Notes under the pieces: generated by a model | What the model was told of the DNA's origin: nothing | What the model saw: the letters and a program-made list of their open reading frames with translations, nothing else | The model's database searches: none | Source: Lepas anatifera | Taxonomy: Eukaryota > Arthropoda > Thecostraca > Lepadidae | DNA length: 64,000 bases | Assembly (NCBI GenBank): GCA_034440635.1 | Contig: JAOTON010001478.1 | Location: forward strand, 62,001 to 126,000 | Direction: 5' to 3' | Position numbers and translations under genes: made by a program | In this document: positions 24,224 through 35,662 of the stretch, piece after piece | Position numbering within the stretch: position 1 is the stretch's first letter | Layout of the letters: each line of letters begins with the position of its first letter

Positions 24224-24282
<59 letters not shown>
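24224..24282. repeat. (TA)n microsatellite
   Basis: An uninterrupted TA run of about 59 bp, directly followed by CAGGGTGACATCC, where the PLE B fragment begins. The mirrored tract in the right arm (33,283-33,337) is slightly shorter. Confidence 0.98.
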
Positions 24283-24285
<3 letters not shown>

Positions 24286-25640
24286 GGTGACATCCTACCT
24301 TCAACCTACCAAGAAACATCCTCGCAAGCCTGCTCCGAGCATGTACGAAAGATTCACCATTTAGGGGACCTGACAACAAATTGTATGTTCAGAAGGATGG
24401 CGTGGCCATGGGTTCCCCACTTGGCCCTCTTTTCGCCAATTTTTATATGGCATCAATCGAAAATGAAGTCCTCAGTAACCCAGATGTAGCTCCGCATATC
24501 TACCTACGCTATGTAGATGACTGGTTTTTGAACGTTAGGGACATTAACCAACTCCAGGAAATAATTCGCAAATTTTTAAATCATTCAGTGCTACACTTCA
24601 CATTCGAACTAGCCAAAGATAACATCATACTATTCTTAGATGTTCTGGTAGAGGCGACGAACAATGGGTTTATCACGAGCGTCTACTGGAAGCCTACCAA
24701 CACCGGCCAAACCCTCAACGCAAAGAGCGAATGCCCAACACGATATAAAACCAGCGTCATCCGATCATTCGTAAGAAGAGCCATTAAAACCAGTTCATCA
24801 CACGACAAAATGCATTACGAATTCATTAGGCTGAAACAAATTCTAGTAAATAACGGATATTCTAACCAAGACGTATACGCAGAAATCAAAAGACAACTGC
24901 ACAACAAATACACCAGCAAAACATCAGACCAAGAACAAACAGTAACACACCATCTCTACTACCGAAATTACCTGAATCGCAGTACGAGACAGATGAGAAG
25001 ATTTTGAAAAGCATACTTAAAAGAAACATCAAATGTAAAGAGAATCACGCAATCAATCTTCACATATATTACCAGAACACGAAAACAAAAAACCTTGTAA
25101 TGTGCAACAATCCCACGAAAATTAAGTGGTTGATGCGTACTAATGTAGTTTACCAATTTCAATGTCCCGACGAAGGTTGCAGACTTCGTAAGGTAAACTA
25201 CATCGGATACACCTCAACCACTTTATCTCGTCGCCTTACCATGCACCTCCACGAGGGAGCCCCTAAGGATCACCTACAACAAGAACACAACACAACACTC
25301 ACAAGACAAATGCTTACTGATAACACACATAATACATTCCAGCACTGACCACAACAAGATAGAAATCAATGAAGCAATATACATCAACCAACTCGCACCG
25401 CAGATCAACACACAAAAAACGTCAGACTCGCCAAGTTGTCACTATGGGGGATGGGTTAAATAATAGAAAAAACGAATATGTGTGATATATGTAATGTATA
25501 ACATACCATGTGTTGACAATGTGAATGTTTCTATATTGTATTGTAATGCCTTGTGACTAACTATGTATTAATGTAGTGTGACTATGAAACTGTGACAAGA
25601 TGATATAAGAATTGTAGTTTTGTACTCATGAGATAATTTC
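24283..25640 (+). pseudogene. Penelope-like element B: RT plus GIY-YIG (left arm)
   Basis: The frame becomes readable right after the TA tract. The RT half (to about 25,007) contains KDGVAMGSPLGPLFANFYM, the catalytic YVDD (about 24,512) and TSVYWKPTNTG, all typical of PLE RTs. After a frameshift near 24,957, a GIY-YIG domain follows (VYQFQCPDEGCR, NYIGYT, TLSRRLTMHLHEGA). A second frameshift near 25,330 leads to the C-terminal part (EAIYINQLAPQIN). The N-terminal RT motifs are absent, so this copy is truncated. The 3' flank to 25,640 is AT-rich, and the palindrome homology stops there. Confidence 0.9.
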
Positions 25641-26349
25641 CCAATATGCAGCAGGAAGGGATCCAGGATTCTGCTACGGGGGGGCGAAGCCTCGGGGGTG
25701 GCCAATCTACCATCTGGGGGGGGCGGTCCTTGGTATCATAAAGGGCACTTTTGTGACACCTATTATGCACGTTGTCGATGCTGTAACAGTACTGACTAAA
25801 AAAACCGCAGAATTTCTGAAAGTGTCTGTTCAAGCAAATACCAGTGAAAAGTGGGTGTCTCTATCTGCATCAGTTTTGGAAGTCGAATTCACGGATGGAT
25901 GACCTTTGGAGACTTTGAAAACCAGCAAACAGGGCGAATTAGAAACAGTTCTGTCCCCCAAAGTTCGCCCTGTCTGCTCTGAGAGGATAGTGAGAAATCC
26001 TCAATAGTCTACATGAAGTCGATTTTTTTACTTCATGCATTTGTAGGGGACGCAAGTAAAATCCTGTGGGTGCTTCCTGCCGAGCTCTCAATCTGTTCCA
26101 CACAGATGACGTAGGAGTTCTTCATTTTAGTCTTGACACAACCTTTCTTTAAGAGAAAAACGAAAAACAACATCAGCAAGACTAGAGATGGAAGTCTTAA
26201 ACAGCGCGCAGAGTTATCAGTAGATTCGGAATAAACTTGAAAAGATACCAAGTATATTTTTTCAACCTGCTCAAACTCTGCTTCGTGGAAACGTAATTAT
26301 ACCAGTCCGTCATATTGCATCGTTTCCTGCTCTCGTTGCAAGACACCAC

Positions 26350-27620
26350 AGGCACGTGTCGGGCGGACACACGACCATATATAGGGCGGACATGAGTGCG
26401 TTCTGGAGGCAACGGAGCAAACTATGGCACCGACCAATAACCAAAGCATACTCGAACAGAAGGCGGGACAAATTTTACCACTGGAAGTTGATGGCGGTCC
26501 ATGCTGCAGTGGGGCGATCTTAGGATAAAAAGGCGGCTTATCATGGAATAGGGGCGCCGAACCACAAAGTAGACGCGAACCACAAAGTAACCACAACCCG
26601 GTACGCGTAAAAGTGAGGCGCACTAAAGCTACACAAGAGCAGAAAATGGTAGAATAACAAAAATTATTCGGTTTTAGCGAAGCAATAATTACCGGGGTTA
26701 AACAGTGTCGTCAACTCTAGCTCTGTTGCGAGGTGTTTGGGGAACCAGATCAACTTATTCAAAGGCTCTACCGGGATTTAAACCCGGCACCCGTGGCTCA
26801 GAGTGCAAGCACGCTGTCGGCTGAGCCGCGTACCCCTGGCAGTGGTGGAAAGGGGGCACGCAGTCATGCCCTAGAGGGCGCTCCAAAGTGAATGGATGAG
26901 ACATTTGTCAGAGGGCCGCTCTAGGTCTGTAAATGGGCGGCTAATAATGAAATAGGGGCGCCCAACCACGAAGCAGAGGGCGGCCCGAGGTGAATGAGGT
27001 CGGTCCACTTTAGCGGCGTGCCTTTAGCCTGCACAATAGCGGCCAATGGTGGGGAAGATGCGCGCAGTCATGCAGAAGAGGGTGGTTTAAAGTGGATGAG
27101 TGCAGTTCATGCGGCAGTGAGGTATTATAGTGCTAAAAGGGGGCGACAAATTACAGCCGGAGGCAAATGAGGGCGGTCCATGTTGAGGTGGGGCGCCCTG
27201 AGGTTCTAAAATAGCAGTGAAAGGTGGAGAAAGGGCCCACAGTCATCCACCAGGAAGCATTTCAAATTGCAGCAGCTCGCCGAAGGGCTGGAAAAGTGGC
27301 CAATCGTAAAACAAGGACACCCGAACACAAAATAGAAGGCAGTCGGAGGTGAGTGAGGGCTACCCACGTTGAAGTGAGGAGTGCTAGGGATGCAAAAAAG
27401 CGGCCAATAGTAGAGAAGGAACAAACAATCAAGCCGAAAAGGGCGGCCGAAAGTAGATGAGTTTGGTCCATGTTGCAGTGGGGCGCTCCAGGGGTGAAAA
27501 AGCGGTCAATCATGAAATATTGGCACCCAACTACAAAGTACAGGGAGGCCAATAATCGATGAAGGCGGACAATGTTCAAGTGGAGAGCCCAATGGTACGC
27601 CGGGGAAAGCTGATTCAAAT
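26350..27620. repeat. Degenerate ~115-bp tandem repeats
   Basis: Repeating themes 'GGGGCGCCCAACCACGAAG', 'GCGGTCCATGTTGCAGTGG' and 'AAAGCGGCCAATAGT' recur roughly every 110-130 bp with heavy divergence. Open frames on the minus strand follow the repeat and are not treated as genes. Confidence 0.55.
26763..26838 (-). repeat. tRNA-like (SINE head) sequence
   Basis: The minus strand reads GGGGTACGCGGCTCAGCC, then GTGCTTGCACTCTGAGC, then CCGGGTTTAAATCCCGG. The last is a perfect 5-bp T-arm stem with a B-box-like loop. The acceptor stem does not pair well and the anticodon arm is weak. I read it as tRNA-derived repeat sequence, not a working tRNA gene. Confidence 0.45.
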
Positions 27621-27839
27621 TTAGGGATGGCTCACAGTGAAAAAGACCATCTTCAAATGGCTTTTTCTTTGCGTTTTTGTCTGGCAGTCGCTGCTTGTAT
27701 ACAAGGTGTCACCAATTTCGGGCGCCCCCGGCGCCCAAAATGGGGGAGGCGGCCCTTGAGTCTTAAGGGGCGGGGTCGACCGCCCCTTCGCCCCCCCTCC
27801 CCCGTCTTGGATCTGTCTCTAATATGCAGTCCCTTGGAC

Positions 27840-28230
27840 TGCAAAAGGCGCACCAATTGATGTTGGAAGTGTCACCTATTGGGATCGAATGGTGTCAATA
27901 TGCGGACCACTTAGCTGCAAACGGTGCACCAGTTGGTGCCAACAGCGTCACCAATTCAGAAGAAATGGGCCCAATACGCAAAATCATTCAGTTGAAAATG
28001 ACGCGCCAGTTGACGCCAAAAAAACCACCAATTGGCATCAAATGGTCCCACCATGCTGCCCATTTTGCTGTAAATGTTACGTCGACTGGTACCAATAGTC
28101 TGACCTATTCAGACTGAATGGTCTCATTACGCGGACCATTTGGTTGCAAATGACGGAATGATTGGTACCAATATTCTATTTTTTCGATGAAATCACTCTA
28201 ATATGTCGAAACATCAGTTGCAAGCGAGGT
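27840..28230. repeat. Degenerate ~90-140-bp repeats
   Basis: GGACCACTTAGCTGCAAAC-like blocks recur at about 27,905, 28,045 and 28,134, with 'CACCAATTGGCATCAAATGG' between them. A similar 'CCAAATGGTGG' theme occurs at 23,990-24,130 and, mirrored, at 33,440-33,570. Confidence 0.45.
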
Positions 28231-29631
28231 ACCGATTAGTAATTATATAGACTCCAGTGCACTCACTCCTTTCGGTTGAGACAGCAAAAAATAGTTTCCG
28301 GGTCTCTAATGTCCAGATCGAAACAGTATAATCCATTCAAAGGACAAAATAAAAGCGACGGACAAGTAACTGGGTTCTGTATTATTTTCTGCACGTGCGG
28401 CACAATCCAACAGCGAAATAATACAGCGCGCCACGGCTCGTCTGGGAGTGGCCGGTGCCGCAGGTCTTATACTTTCTCATTCCTGTACATACCTATGTAG
28501 TCTGAGAAATTCTTCATGACGATGTCTTGACAGTCTTGGGACCTTCCGTTCCGCAGTATGAAATCCAGCGGCTCACCTGAAGCAGAGAGACGGGTGTCGG
28601 TGTTAAACACAAGCCGCGGGAGCTATGCGGAGCACCAGTGGTGCAGCCAGAGCTTCAGCACGGGGGGCACAGCTGGGGCAGAAACCCCTTAGGGACATAA
28701 AGCCTTCCGGGTCTGTATCTGACTATAAAACTTGATGAATGCTGAATAAGTTTAAGGAGTGTCCATTCGGTATCATTTATGATAGCACCCAATGTCAAGG
28801 ACCCAATAACTATACGTACTTACAACGCTTCTGCGCGCAGTGTTTCTTCAAAATGCAGCATATTCTGTCTTTGTTGCTTTGGTTGCGTAGTCTGGATCTC
28901 GACGATAAGTTTGCAAGCATGCCTTAGCTCTGCATAAATCACGCTGAAAGTTGTACACGCAAGCAGGTATGCACCTCAGACCTCGCTTCACTTGGAGCAG
29001 TTCTGCGCCAGTTTTAGAGCACTGGTGTCTGGAAGGACTAGGCCACCACTATGTCCGTTAGGCCGTTTCAAACCCTTAACAAACAGTCCCGACTCCCCTC
29101 GCCTGCCCTCCGGGCATGGGGGGTACCCATAGCGGGACCGGGGAGGCGCCACATTCCATCGGGTGGCCGCCGCGGTGGTCAGAGGCGCAAACAGCGGGGC
29201 GGACGGTTGGGGTCCTATCTCCAGTATTTGATGCCTAATTATCACATGTATGGCGCAGTGAGATGCAAGTTAAGCTTGCGTCACACCAAATCCCATACTT
29301 TTCTCCTCCCCAGCCTCAAGGCCAAAATGTTCATCCGCCTCTGACGGCATTGGGCTTGCCACATTCTGAGCCGTCGAAAATATAGGTGGATCCAAGGAGC
29401 AAGAGGGCACTTGAACTCCTCATCAACCCACAGTGCTCTATGAAATGGTCCCGAAATCGACCCTTAGAGGGCGATGACACCCATTGAAAGTCTATAATGG
29501 CGTCCCTTGAAATGGCACTGTCCCTTCTCCGCCTCTGCCAGGATGCAAGTATTGAAGTCCCCTTGGTAGAATTTGGCGCCCACCTGATAAGCTTTGCCGC
29601 CGAAAAGTGGTGTCGCCTGGTGACGTAAGGA

Positions 29632-29762
29632 TGACGTCCCCACGAAGCATGTGTCTCCCCGGTCGTAAACCCTGGTGAGGATGACCTCCCCACGGACCAT
29701 GTGTCTCCCCGATCGTAAACCCTGGTGAGGATGACCTCCCCACGGACCATGTGTCTCCTTGA
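29632..29762. repeat. 50-bp tandem repeat, about 2.6 copies
   Basis: The unit runs from GACCTCCCCACGGACCATG through TGTCTCCCCGATCGTAAACC to CTGGTGAGGAT. Two full copies are almost identical and the ends are partial. Confidence 0.9.
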
Positions 29763-31076
29763 TCTTTAATCCTAGTTCTGCCCATGGTCAGAGAAAACAT
29801 CAAACCATCAGAATAGTTTTGATGGAACCATTGCAGTCTGCCAAAAATACCTTATGGAGCCAGGAGATGTTCACAAGAATCCTCATTCAATGGTTAAAAA
29901 AAAGTGGGATGTCCAACTTGACCCCACATCTTGACCATCTCCTCATAACACACTATTCAAGATGGCAAAAGAAACATCAGCAAAGAGAAGTATGACGCTC
30001 TGTATCGGAATAAGAGCAATATTTCTTCTCTAATCAAAGCAAAAAACCTGAAAATATTGATATGGAACACTGCGGTTTCAACATTCAATACTACTTTTAA
30101 CATTGAAACACAAATGAAGATCATTCTAAATGCATATTCATTCCAAATGAATACCTAAAAATACATCATATCGGGCATTTATATTTTCATTACAGTGTTT
30201 AAAGAATATTGAAAGTCCATATTAGATGTCAACCATTTATGAATGTTGCTCAATATCAGTATAATATTTATATACATGGCTGGAGATCTATCTCGATTCA
30301 GGGGGTCCCGGGTTCGAGGATGACAACAAACAACTCTTATATTTAAAAGCACATTTAAAAACATTTTATACATTTTAGAGCCCTTAAAACACCGTTTTAG
30401 GCATTTTTTTACATTTTAGAGCCTATAAAGTATTTATTTCAGTAGCTCTGAGTCTTTAGCAACCATTTTTAAATGTTGTTAAGCTTGTAAAAACCTTTTA
30501 AGCGAAAAAAACTAATGCAATATTTTCGGAAACACCTTTATATAACTATGCAGCTGGAAAAAGGTTAGCAGTAAAACTTTGTTCAATTATTACAGCACAT
30601 TTTTATAACAATTAAACATTTAAGTAATAGGTGCACCGTCGATGAGTGATGTCGTCTGTGATATAACAAACCAAATACAAGCTGTAAATCACTGAATCTT
30701 TTTGGGCGCAATCAGAGAGCTGATAGGTGTGGGTCTATTCTGCTCAAAAGATCAGAAGGCTTCCCACCAAAACCAGCGTTATCTGCTAATTGGAGGCTCG
30801 ATGCTGATTGGTTGCGTGGGTCGGTACGGCCTGTGGTTGGCTGCAGCGGGGGCAAATTCAAACTTGCATCTGCTAAGAAGATTCTTTGTCGGACATTCGG
30901 AAAATTCGGACATGCGGAAGATTCAAACCTACCGAAGAAAGTCAATTCGGTAGATCCATTCGGTATCAGTATTGGTATCGGTAGAGGTTCGGTACCAAAG
31001 ATTCGGTAGCGGTAGATAAATCAACTGCTTGTAGTTCCGAAATACCAAAATACCGAATTTCAATCGGTAGTCCCAG

Positions 31077-31080
<4 letters not shown>

Positions 31081-31141
<61 letters not shown>

Positions 31142-31245
31142 GTTATAGACTGTTGGAATTTTGCAGCTTTGGAAAATTGCTCCTAAGCTGGGACTCGAAC
31201 CCAGGTCTCCGGATTTCCGGCCCGGCATGCTAACCACTACACCAA
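31081..31245 (-). mobile_element. tRNA-headed SINE-like element with (TA)n tail, copy A
   Basis: On the minus strand the head reads GGTGTAGTGGTTAGCATG (A-box-like), then CCGGAAATCCGG, then the T-arm CTGGGTTCGAGTCCCAG, followed by a ~45-bp body ending TATAACTTC and a 58-bp TA tract (31,081-31,138). A second copy lies at 31,406-31,517 in the opposite orientation. The tRNA part lacks a paired acceptor stem. Such elements depend on another element's reverse transcriptase. Confidence 0.7.
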
Positions 31246-31405
31246 ACAACTATATTTAAGAAAACGTGAGCCGCTGTCTCTTATCTTGATAATGAAAGTC
31301 CAATACATTCGAAAGCTCGAACTTATATTTGTAATATTTTAATGAACTTTACTGATTTGACTAAAGACATTTCAATTGGAACCAAACAAACCATCAATAA
31401 TATAA
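31246..31405. repeat. 160-bp core between two divergent SINE-like copies; inverted copy at 31,667-31,835
   Basis: The segment from AAACAACTATATTTAAG to CCATCAATAATATAA is present again, inverted, at 31,667-31,835 with a few differences. In that second copy no SINE head is attached on either side. This shows that the heads at 31,245 and 31,406 are insertions or separate junctions. Confidence 0.8.
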
Positions 31406-31517
31406 GGGTGTAGTGGTTAGCATGCCGGGCCGGAAATCCGGAGACCTGGGTTCGAGTCCCAGCTTAGGAGCAATTTTCCAAAGCTGCAAAATTACAACAG
31501 TCTATAACTTATATATC
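31406..31517 (+). mobile_element. tRNA-headed SINE-like element, copy B
   Basis: Same sequence as copy A: GGTGTAGTGGTTAGCATG, CTGGGTTCGAGTCCCAG, and a body ending TATAACTT with a short ATATAT tail. Heads A and B point away from each other across the 160-bp core. Confidence 0.7.
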
Positions 31518-31582
31518 AATACTGGAGGTACACTGAGACCTGACTGGCATGAGAATGCCCCAGTAAGACAACTGCCGATAAA

Positions 31583-31588
<6 letters not shown>

Positions 31589-31620
<32 letters not shown>
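31589..31620. repeat. (TA)n microsatellite
   Basis: A TA run of about 32 bp just before the inverted copy of the 160-bp core. Confidence 0.95.
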
Positions 31621-31622
<2 letters not shown>

Positions 31623-31924
31623 AATAGTATTGCTGATTCGCACTTGGATAATTTCTTTTGTTGTTTAATTATATTATTGATGGTTTGTTTGGTTCCAATT
31701 GAAATGTCTTTAGTCAAATCAGTAAAGTTCATAAAAAATATTACAAATATAAGTTCGAGCTTTCGAATGTATTGGACATTCATTATCAAGATAAGAGACA
31801 GAGCGGCTCACGTCTTCCTAAATATAGTTGTTTGAAAAATATATCACCGAGTAATGAGCTCAAATCAGTTGAAAGACCTTCCATGTAAAGAAAAATCATT
31901 ACATTTTTGCAGACTACTTGCTAT

Positions 31925-33280
31925 GAAATTATCTCATGAGTACAAAACTACAATTCTTATATCATCCTGTCACAGTTTCATAGTCACACTACATTAATAC
32001 ATAGTTAGTCACAAGGCATTAAAATACAATATAGAAACATTCACATTGTCAACACATGGTATGTTATACATTGCATATATCACACATATTCGTTTTTTCT
32101 ATTATTTAACCCATCCCCCATAGTGACAACTTGGCGAGTCTGACGTTTTTTGTGTGTTGATCTGCGGTGCGAGTTGGTTGATGTATATTGCTTCATTGAT
32201 TTCTATCTTGTTGTGGTCAGTGCTGGAATGTATTATGTGTGTTATCAGTAAGCATTTGTCTTGTGAGTGTTGTGTTGTGTTCTTGTTGTAGGTGATCCTT
32301 AGGGGCTCCCTCGTGGAGGTGCATGGTAAGGCGACGAGATAAAGTGGTTGAGGTGTATCAGATGTAGTTTACCTTACGAAGTCTGCAACCTTCGTCGGGA
32401 CATTGAAATTGGTAAACTACATTAGTACGCATCAACCACTTAATTTTCGTGGGATTGTTGCACATTACAAGGTTTTTTGTTTTCGTGTTCTGGTAATATA
32501 TGTGAAGATTGATTGCGTGATTCTCTTTACATTTGATGTTTCTTTTAAGTATGCTTTTCAAAATCTTCTCATCTGTCTCGTACTGCAGTTCAGGTAATTT
32601 CGGTAGTAGAGATGGTGTGTTACTGTTTGTTCTTGGTCTGATGTTTTGCTAGTGTATTTGTTGTGCAGTTGTCTTTTGATTTCTGCGTCTACGTCTTGGT
32701 TAGAATATCCGTTATTTACTAGAATTTGTTTCAGCCTAATGAATTCGTAATGCATTTTGTCGTGTGATGAACTGGCTTTAATGGCTCTTCTTACGAATGA
32801 TCGGATGACGCTGGTTTTATATCGTGTTGGGCATTCGCTCTTTGCGTTGAGTGTTTGGCCGGTGTTGGTAGGCTTCCAGTAGACGCTCGTGATAAACCCA
32901 TTGTTCGTCGCCTCTACCAGAACATCTAAGAATGGTATGATGTTATCTTTGGCTAGTTCGAAAGTGAAGTGTAGCACTGAATGATTTAAAAATTTGCGAA
33001 TTATTTCCTGGAGTTGGTTAATGTCCCTAACGTTCAAAAACCAGTCATCTACAAAGCGTAGGGTAGATATGCGGAGCTACATCTGGGTTACTGAGGACTT
33101 CATTTTCGATTGATGCCATATAAAAATTGGCGAAAAGAGGGCCAAGTGGGGAACCCATGGCCACGCCATCCTTCTGAACATACAATTTGTTGTCAGGTCC
33201 CCTAAATGGTGAATCTTTCGTACATGCTCGGAGCAGGCTTGCGAGGATGTTTCTTGGTAGGTTGAAGGTAGGATGTCACC

Positions 33281-33282
<2 letters not shown>
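31925..33282 (-). pseudogene. Penelope-like element B, right arm copy
   Basis: The mirror of 24,283-25,640 and carries the same two frameshifts. In addition, an extra C near 33,060 shifts the frame just before the catalytic box, which here reads FVDD instead of YVDD. The readable RT part therefore starts only at 33,037 (NVRDINQLQ). The GIY-YIG part (CPDEGCRLRKVNYI) lies at 32,561-32,358; an ATCAGATG change near 32,360 alters the residues after YI. Both arm copies are dead. Confidence 0.9.

Positions 33283-33337
<55 letters not shown>
33283..33337. repeat. (TA)n microsatellite (right arm)
   Basis: A TA run of about 55 bp, the mirror partner of 24,224-24,282. The length difference is expected for a microsatellite. 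Confidence 0.97.
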
Positions 33338-33341
<4 letters not shown>

Positions 33342-33719
33342 GTTCAACTAAGGAAGTGCTACCCCTGACAAACTGAGAAGACGAATCAACTACAGTTAAA
33401 CCAAACGCAGTTGCGAGTTAGAGGAAAATAAAGCGGACCAAAAGGTCACCAAACGGACCAATGGGTTTGGTATGATGCCACCATTTGGTGGCAATGGGTT
33501 TCAGATTTGATCAGCGGACCCGTCGGCTCCACCAGAAGGCACCAATTTGTCTCAGTTGTTGGCTAACATTTGGTGCAACTAGGTTTCTGATTTCCATTTA
33601 GTGCCCGCTTGTTCTATTTTATTGCCGATTTGTGCCAAATGGTACCACTTCATACCATTAGATATTACCAATAGGTTTATAATGTGTTTTGCTGGGCTTC
33701 TCTGCCCTCATTACATAGG

Positions 33720-34640
33720 TGTGGAAACCGGGCACCAGGGGGCCACTGCCCCCTTACTTTTCTGCGGTGGACCCCCGCAACGGATACACAACCATCAGCA
33801 ACTGTAACGTGAAACACGAAACCCAAAAAATCCCGATAGCTCGTCTGGAAAACTGTTTAAGCTGATCCGAACCCCTGAGCTTATCTGAGGTCTCATGAGT
33901 CGATCTGGGTCCCCTGAGCTGTTCGAGGCCCCTGAACTGGCCTCTGATGCCCTATGAGCTAATCCTGGGCCCTCATTAGCTGAACTGAGGGCCCTGGCTA
34001 GTTTGGGCCCCCTAAACTGTTCTAGGGTCCCTTAGCTGAGCTGGGAGCCGTGAGCTTGTATGGGGTTCTGGAACTGGCCTAAGACGCTATGTCAGCCGAC
34101 CTGGGAGCCCCTGAGCATCTGGGCCCCTGAGCTCATCTGGGACCCCTGTGCTGAACTGGGCGGCCCCTGAGCTGGTCTGGGACCCTCGCACAGTTATAGG
34201 GCCCCTGAGTTGAGCTGGGGCCAGGAGCTTGAATGTGCCCCTTGAGTTGTTCTCAGACCCTACATAAGCCGACCTGGGGCCCCATAAACTGAGCTGGGGC
34301 CCTAAGCTAATCTGGCCCTCTGAGCTAACCTAAGAGCCTCCTGTGCTTAAATTGGTCTCTGAGTTAGTATGGGCGGCCCCTGAACTGTTCTAGGGTCCCT
34401 GCGCTGAGCTGGGATCCGTGAGCTAGACTGGGCCCCTTGAGCTGTTAGACCCCACACAAGCCGGCCTCGGCTCCCTGAGCTGAGCCGGGCCCCTAAGCTT
34501 ATTTGGCTCCCTGAGTTAATCTGGTACCCCTGCCGTGAGCTTCTAGAGGCTTTGTGCTTATGTGGGGTCCCTTAATAAGCTGGTCTCGGTGCCCATGAGC
34601 TGGTCTGGGACCCCTGATCTGACTGATTGGGGTGCATAAA
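33720..34640. repeat. Minisatellite-bearing composite repeat (right arm)
   Basis: The mirror of 22,930-23,900. On the plus strand the unit reads 'CCCCTGAGCTGATCTGGG', directly comparable with the array at 5,540-8,481. Confidence 0.75.
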
Positions 34641-35662
34641 ATCTCAGTCCACCGTATGTCATAACACTTGTAAGTAACTTGGGCCAAAACAGCTGAAGCA
34701 AAGAAATTGAAATTTAGTACGCACGTGTGCTCATGTGGTCCCATCGTCGTACTAGGTAGGTAGATTTTGGCGACGGTGTGGGGGGGGGGGCATGGTTTGC
34801 CCGGAAAGCGCCAAAGGGAACCCATGCTGTTTGACGACGGCAAAAATAAACTCTGTCTGAGTTGAGCACGATCTGGAGTTGAGCACTGTGTTCAACGCAG
34901 TGGATCTCCAATTTTAAGGGGTTGCCTAAAGGTCAAGCTAAACAGCTCGTTTTGTGTTTTTGGTTTTCTTTTTTGCTTGTGTTTATTTTTAAGGAAGTTT
35001 TTTTTCATTTTGTAACTGATATTTTTGCTTTCTCATTTTTGGTTTTCACTTTTTCGTTTTGCTTATTATTTACTTTCTTATCGCGTGTTTTTCTGGGCCT
35101 GCTTGCATGTTTGGAATGCAGCTAAATAAATAGTGAATTGAATATATACATTATAGAAACATGAGTATCACAATGAATAATGAATAAATCAGTGAATTGA
35201 ACTAAACAAATAGCAAACGCTCCACGGTGGCAGCGGGATAAGGCTGTCCATGGACCATGGGCGGATTCAGGGGGAATGCAGACCATGGACACCGTCTGAG
35301 TGCAATGTCTGCCCATTACTGCAAGATAGCTTCCGTGCATGGCCTTGCCAAATGCCACAATTAGGTTTTCCTCGCGTACAAAGTCAATGTCAAAATTGTT
35401 TCAATATCTAATCAACCCATCCTACACAGCCACCTACCACTCCAGTAGTGATTACAACAGTTTCCCCATGCTCAAAAACAATGATCAAAAAGCTTGAAAC
35501 CAAACGTTGATAAGTTTTAGTTTTGTTTTGATAAGTTGTTAAGTTAGTTTTTGTTAAGTTAGTTTTGATAAGTTGTTAAGTTTTTGATAAGTTTGTTAAG
35601 TTAAGTTTTGATAAGTTGATAAGTAAACACAATATTATCCGAAACACAATATTATCCGAAAC

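Larger units (their letters stand above)
16351..25640. repeat. Left arm of a large palindrome
   Basis: This stretch is the reverse complement of 31,925-41,211. I checked the match at many places by eye (X, both PLE remnants, the ~176-bp repeats, the minisatellite, the TA tract and the inner end). Differences are scattered single substitutions and one-base indels, consistent with arms that are well above 95 percent identical. The inner boundary is sharp: both arms end at GAGATAATTTC (25,640 and, inverted, 31,925). Confidence 0.95.
25641..31924. other. Palindrome spacer (6.3 kb), no host gene seen
   Basis: Single-copy with respect to the arms. Contents in order: GC-rich repeat debris (25,650-25,740), degenerate ~115-bp repeats (26,350-27,620), a GC-rich block (27,715-27,825), ~90-140-bp degenerate repeats (27,840-28,230), mixed sequence to 29,630, a 50-bp tandem repeat (29,632-29,762), AT-rich sequence (29,800-30,700), and the SINE-like cluster from 31,081 on. 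No protein family is recognisable. Confidence 0.7.

Noticed and set aside
24185..24489. Open frames of alternating Tyr-Ile through the TA tract
   Set aside because: Translation of a (TA)n microsatellite.
27627..27860. Open frames on both strands over the GC-rich block
   Set aside because: Caused by GC-rich repeat sequence (GGGCGCCCCCGGCGCCC) with no protein similarity that I can recognise.
30290..30335. GGGTCCCGGGTTCGAGGA as a tRNA B box
   Set aside because: No A box, no T-arm pairing and no acceptor stem nearby.
31190..31475. Functional tRNA genes
   Set aside because: The T-arm is good but the acceptor stem does not pair and position 33 is not T; both copies carry a SINE-like body and tail.
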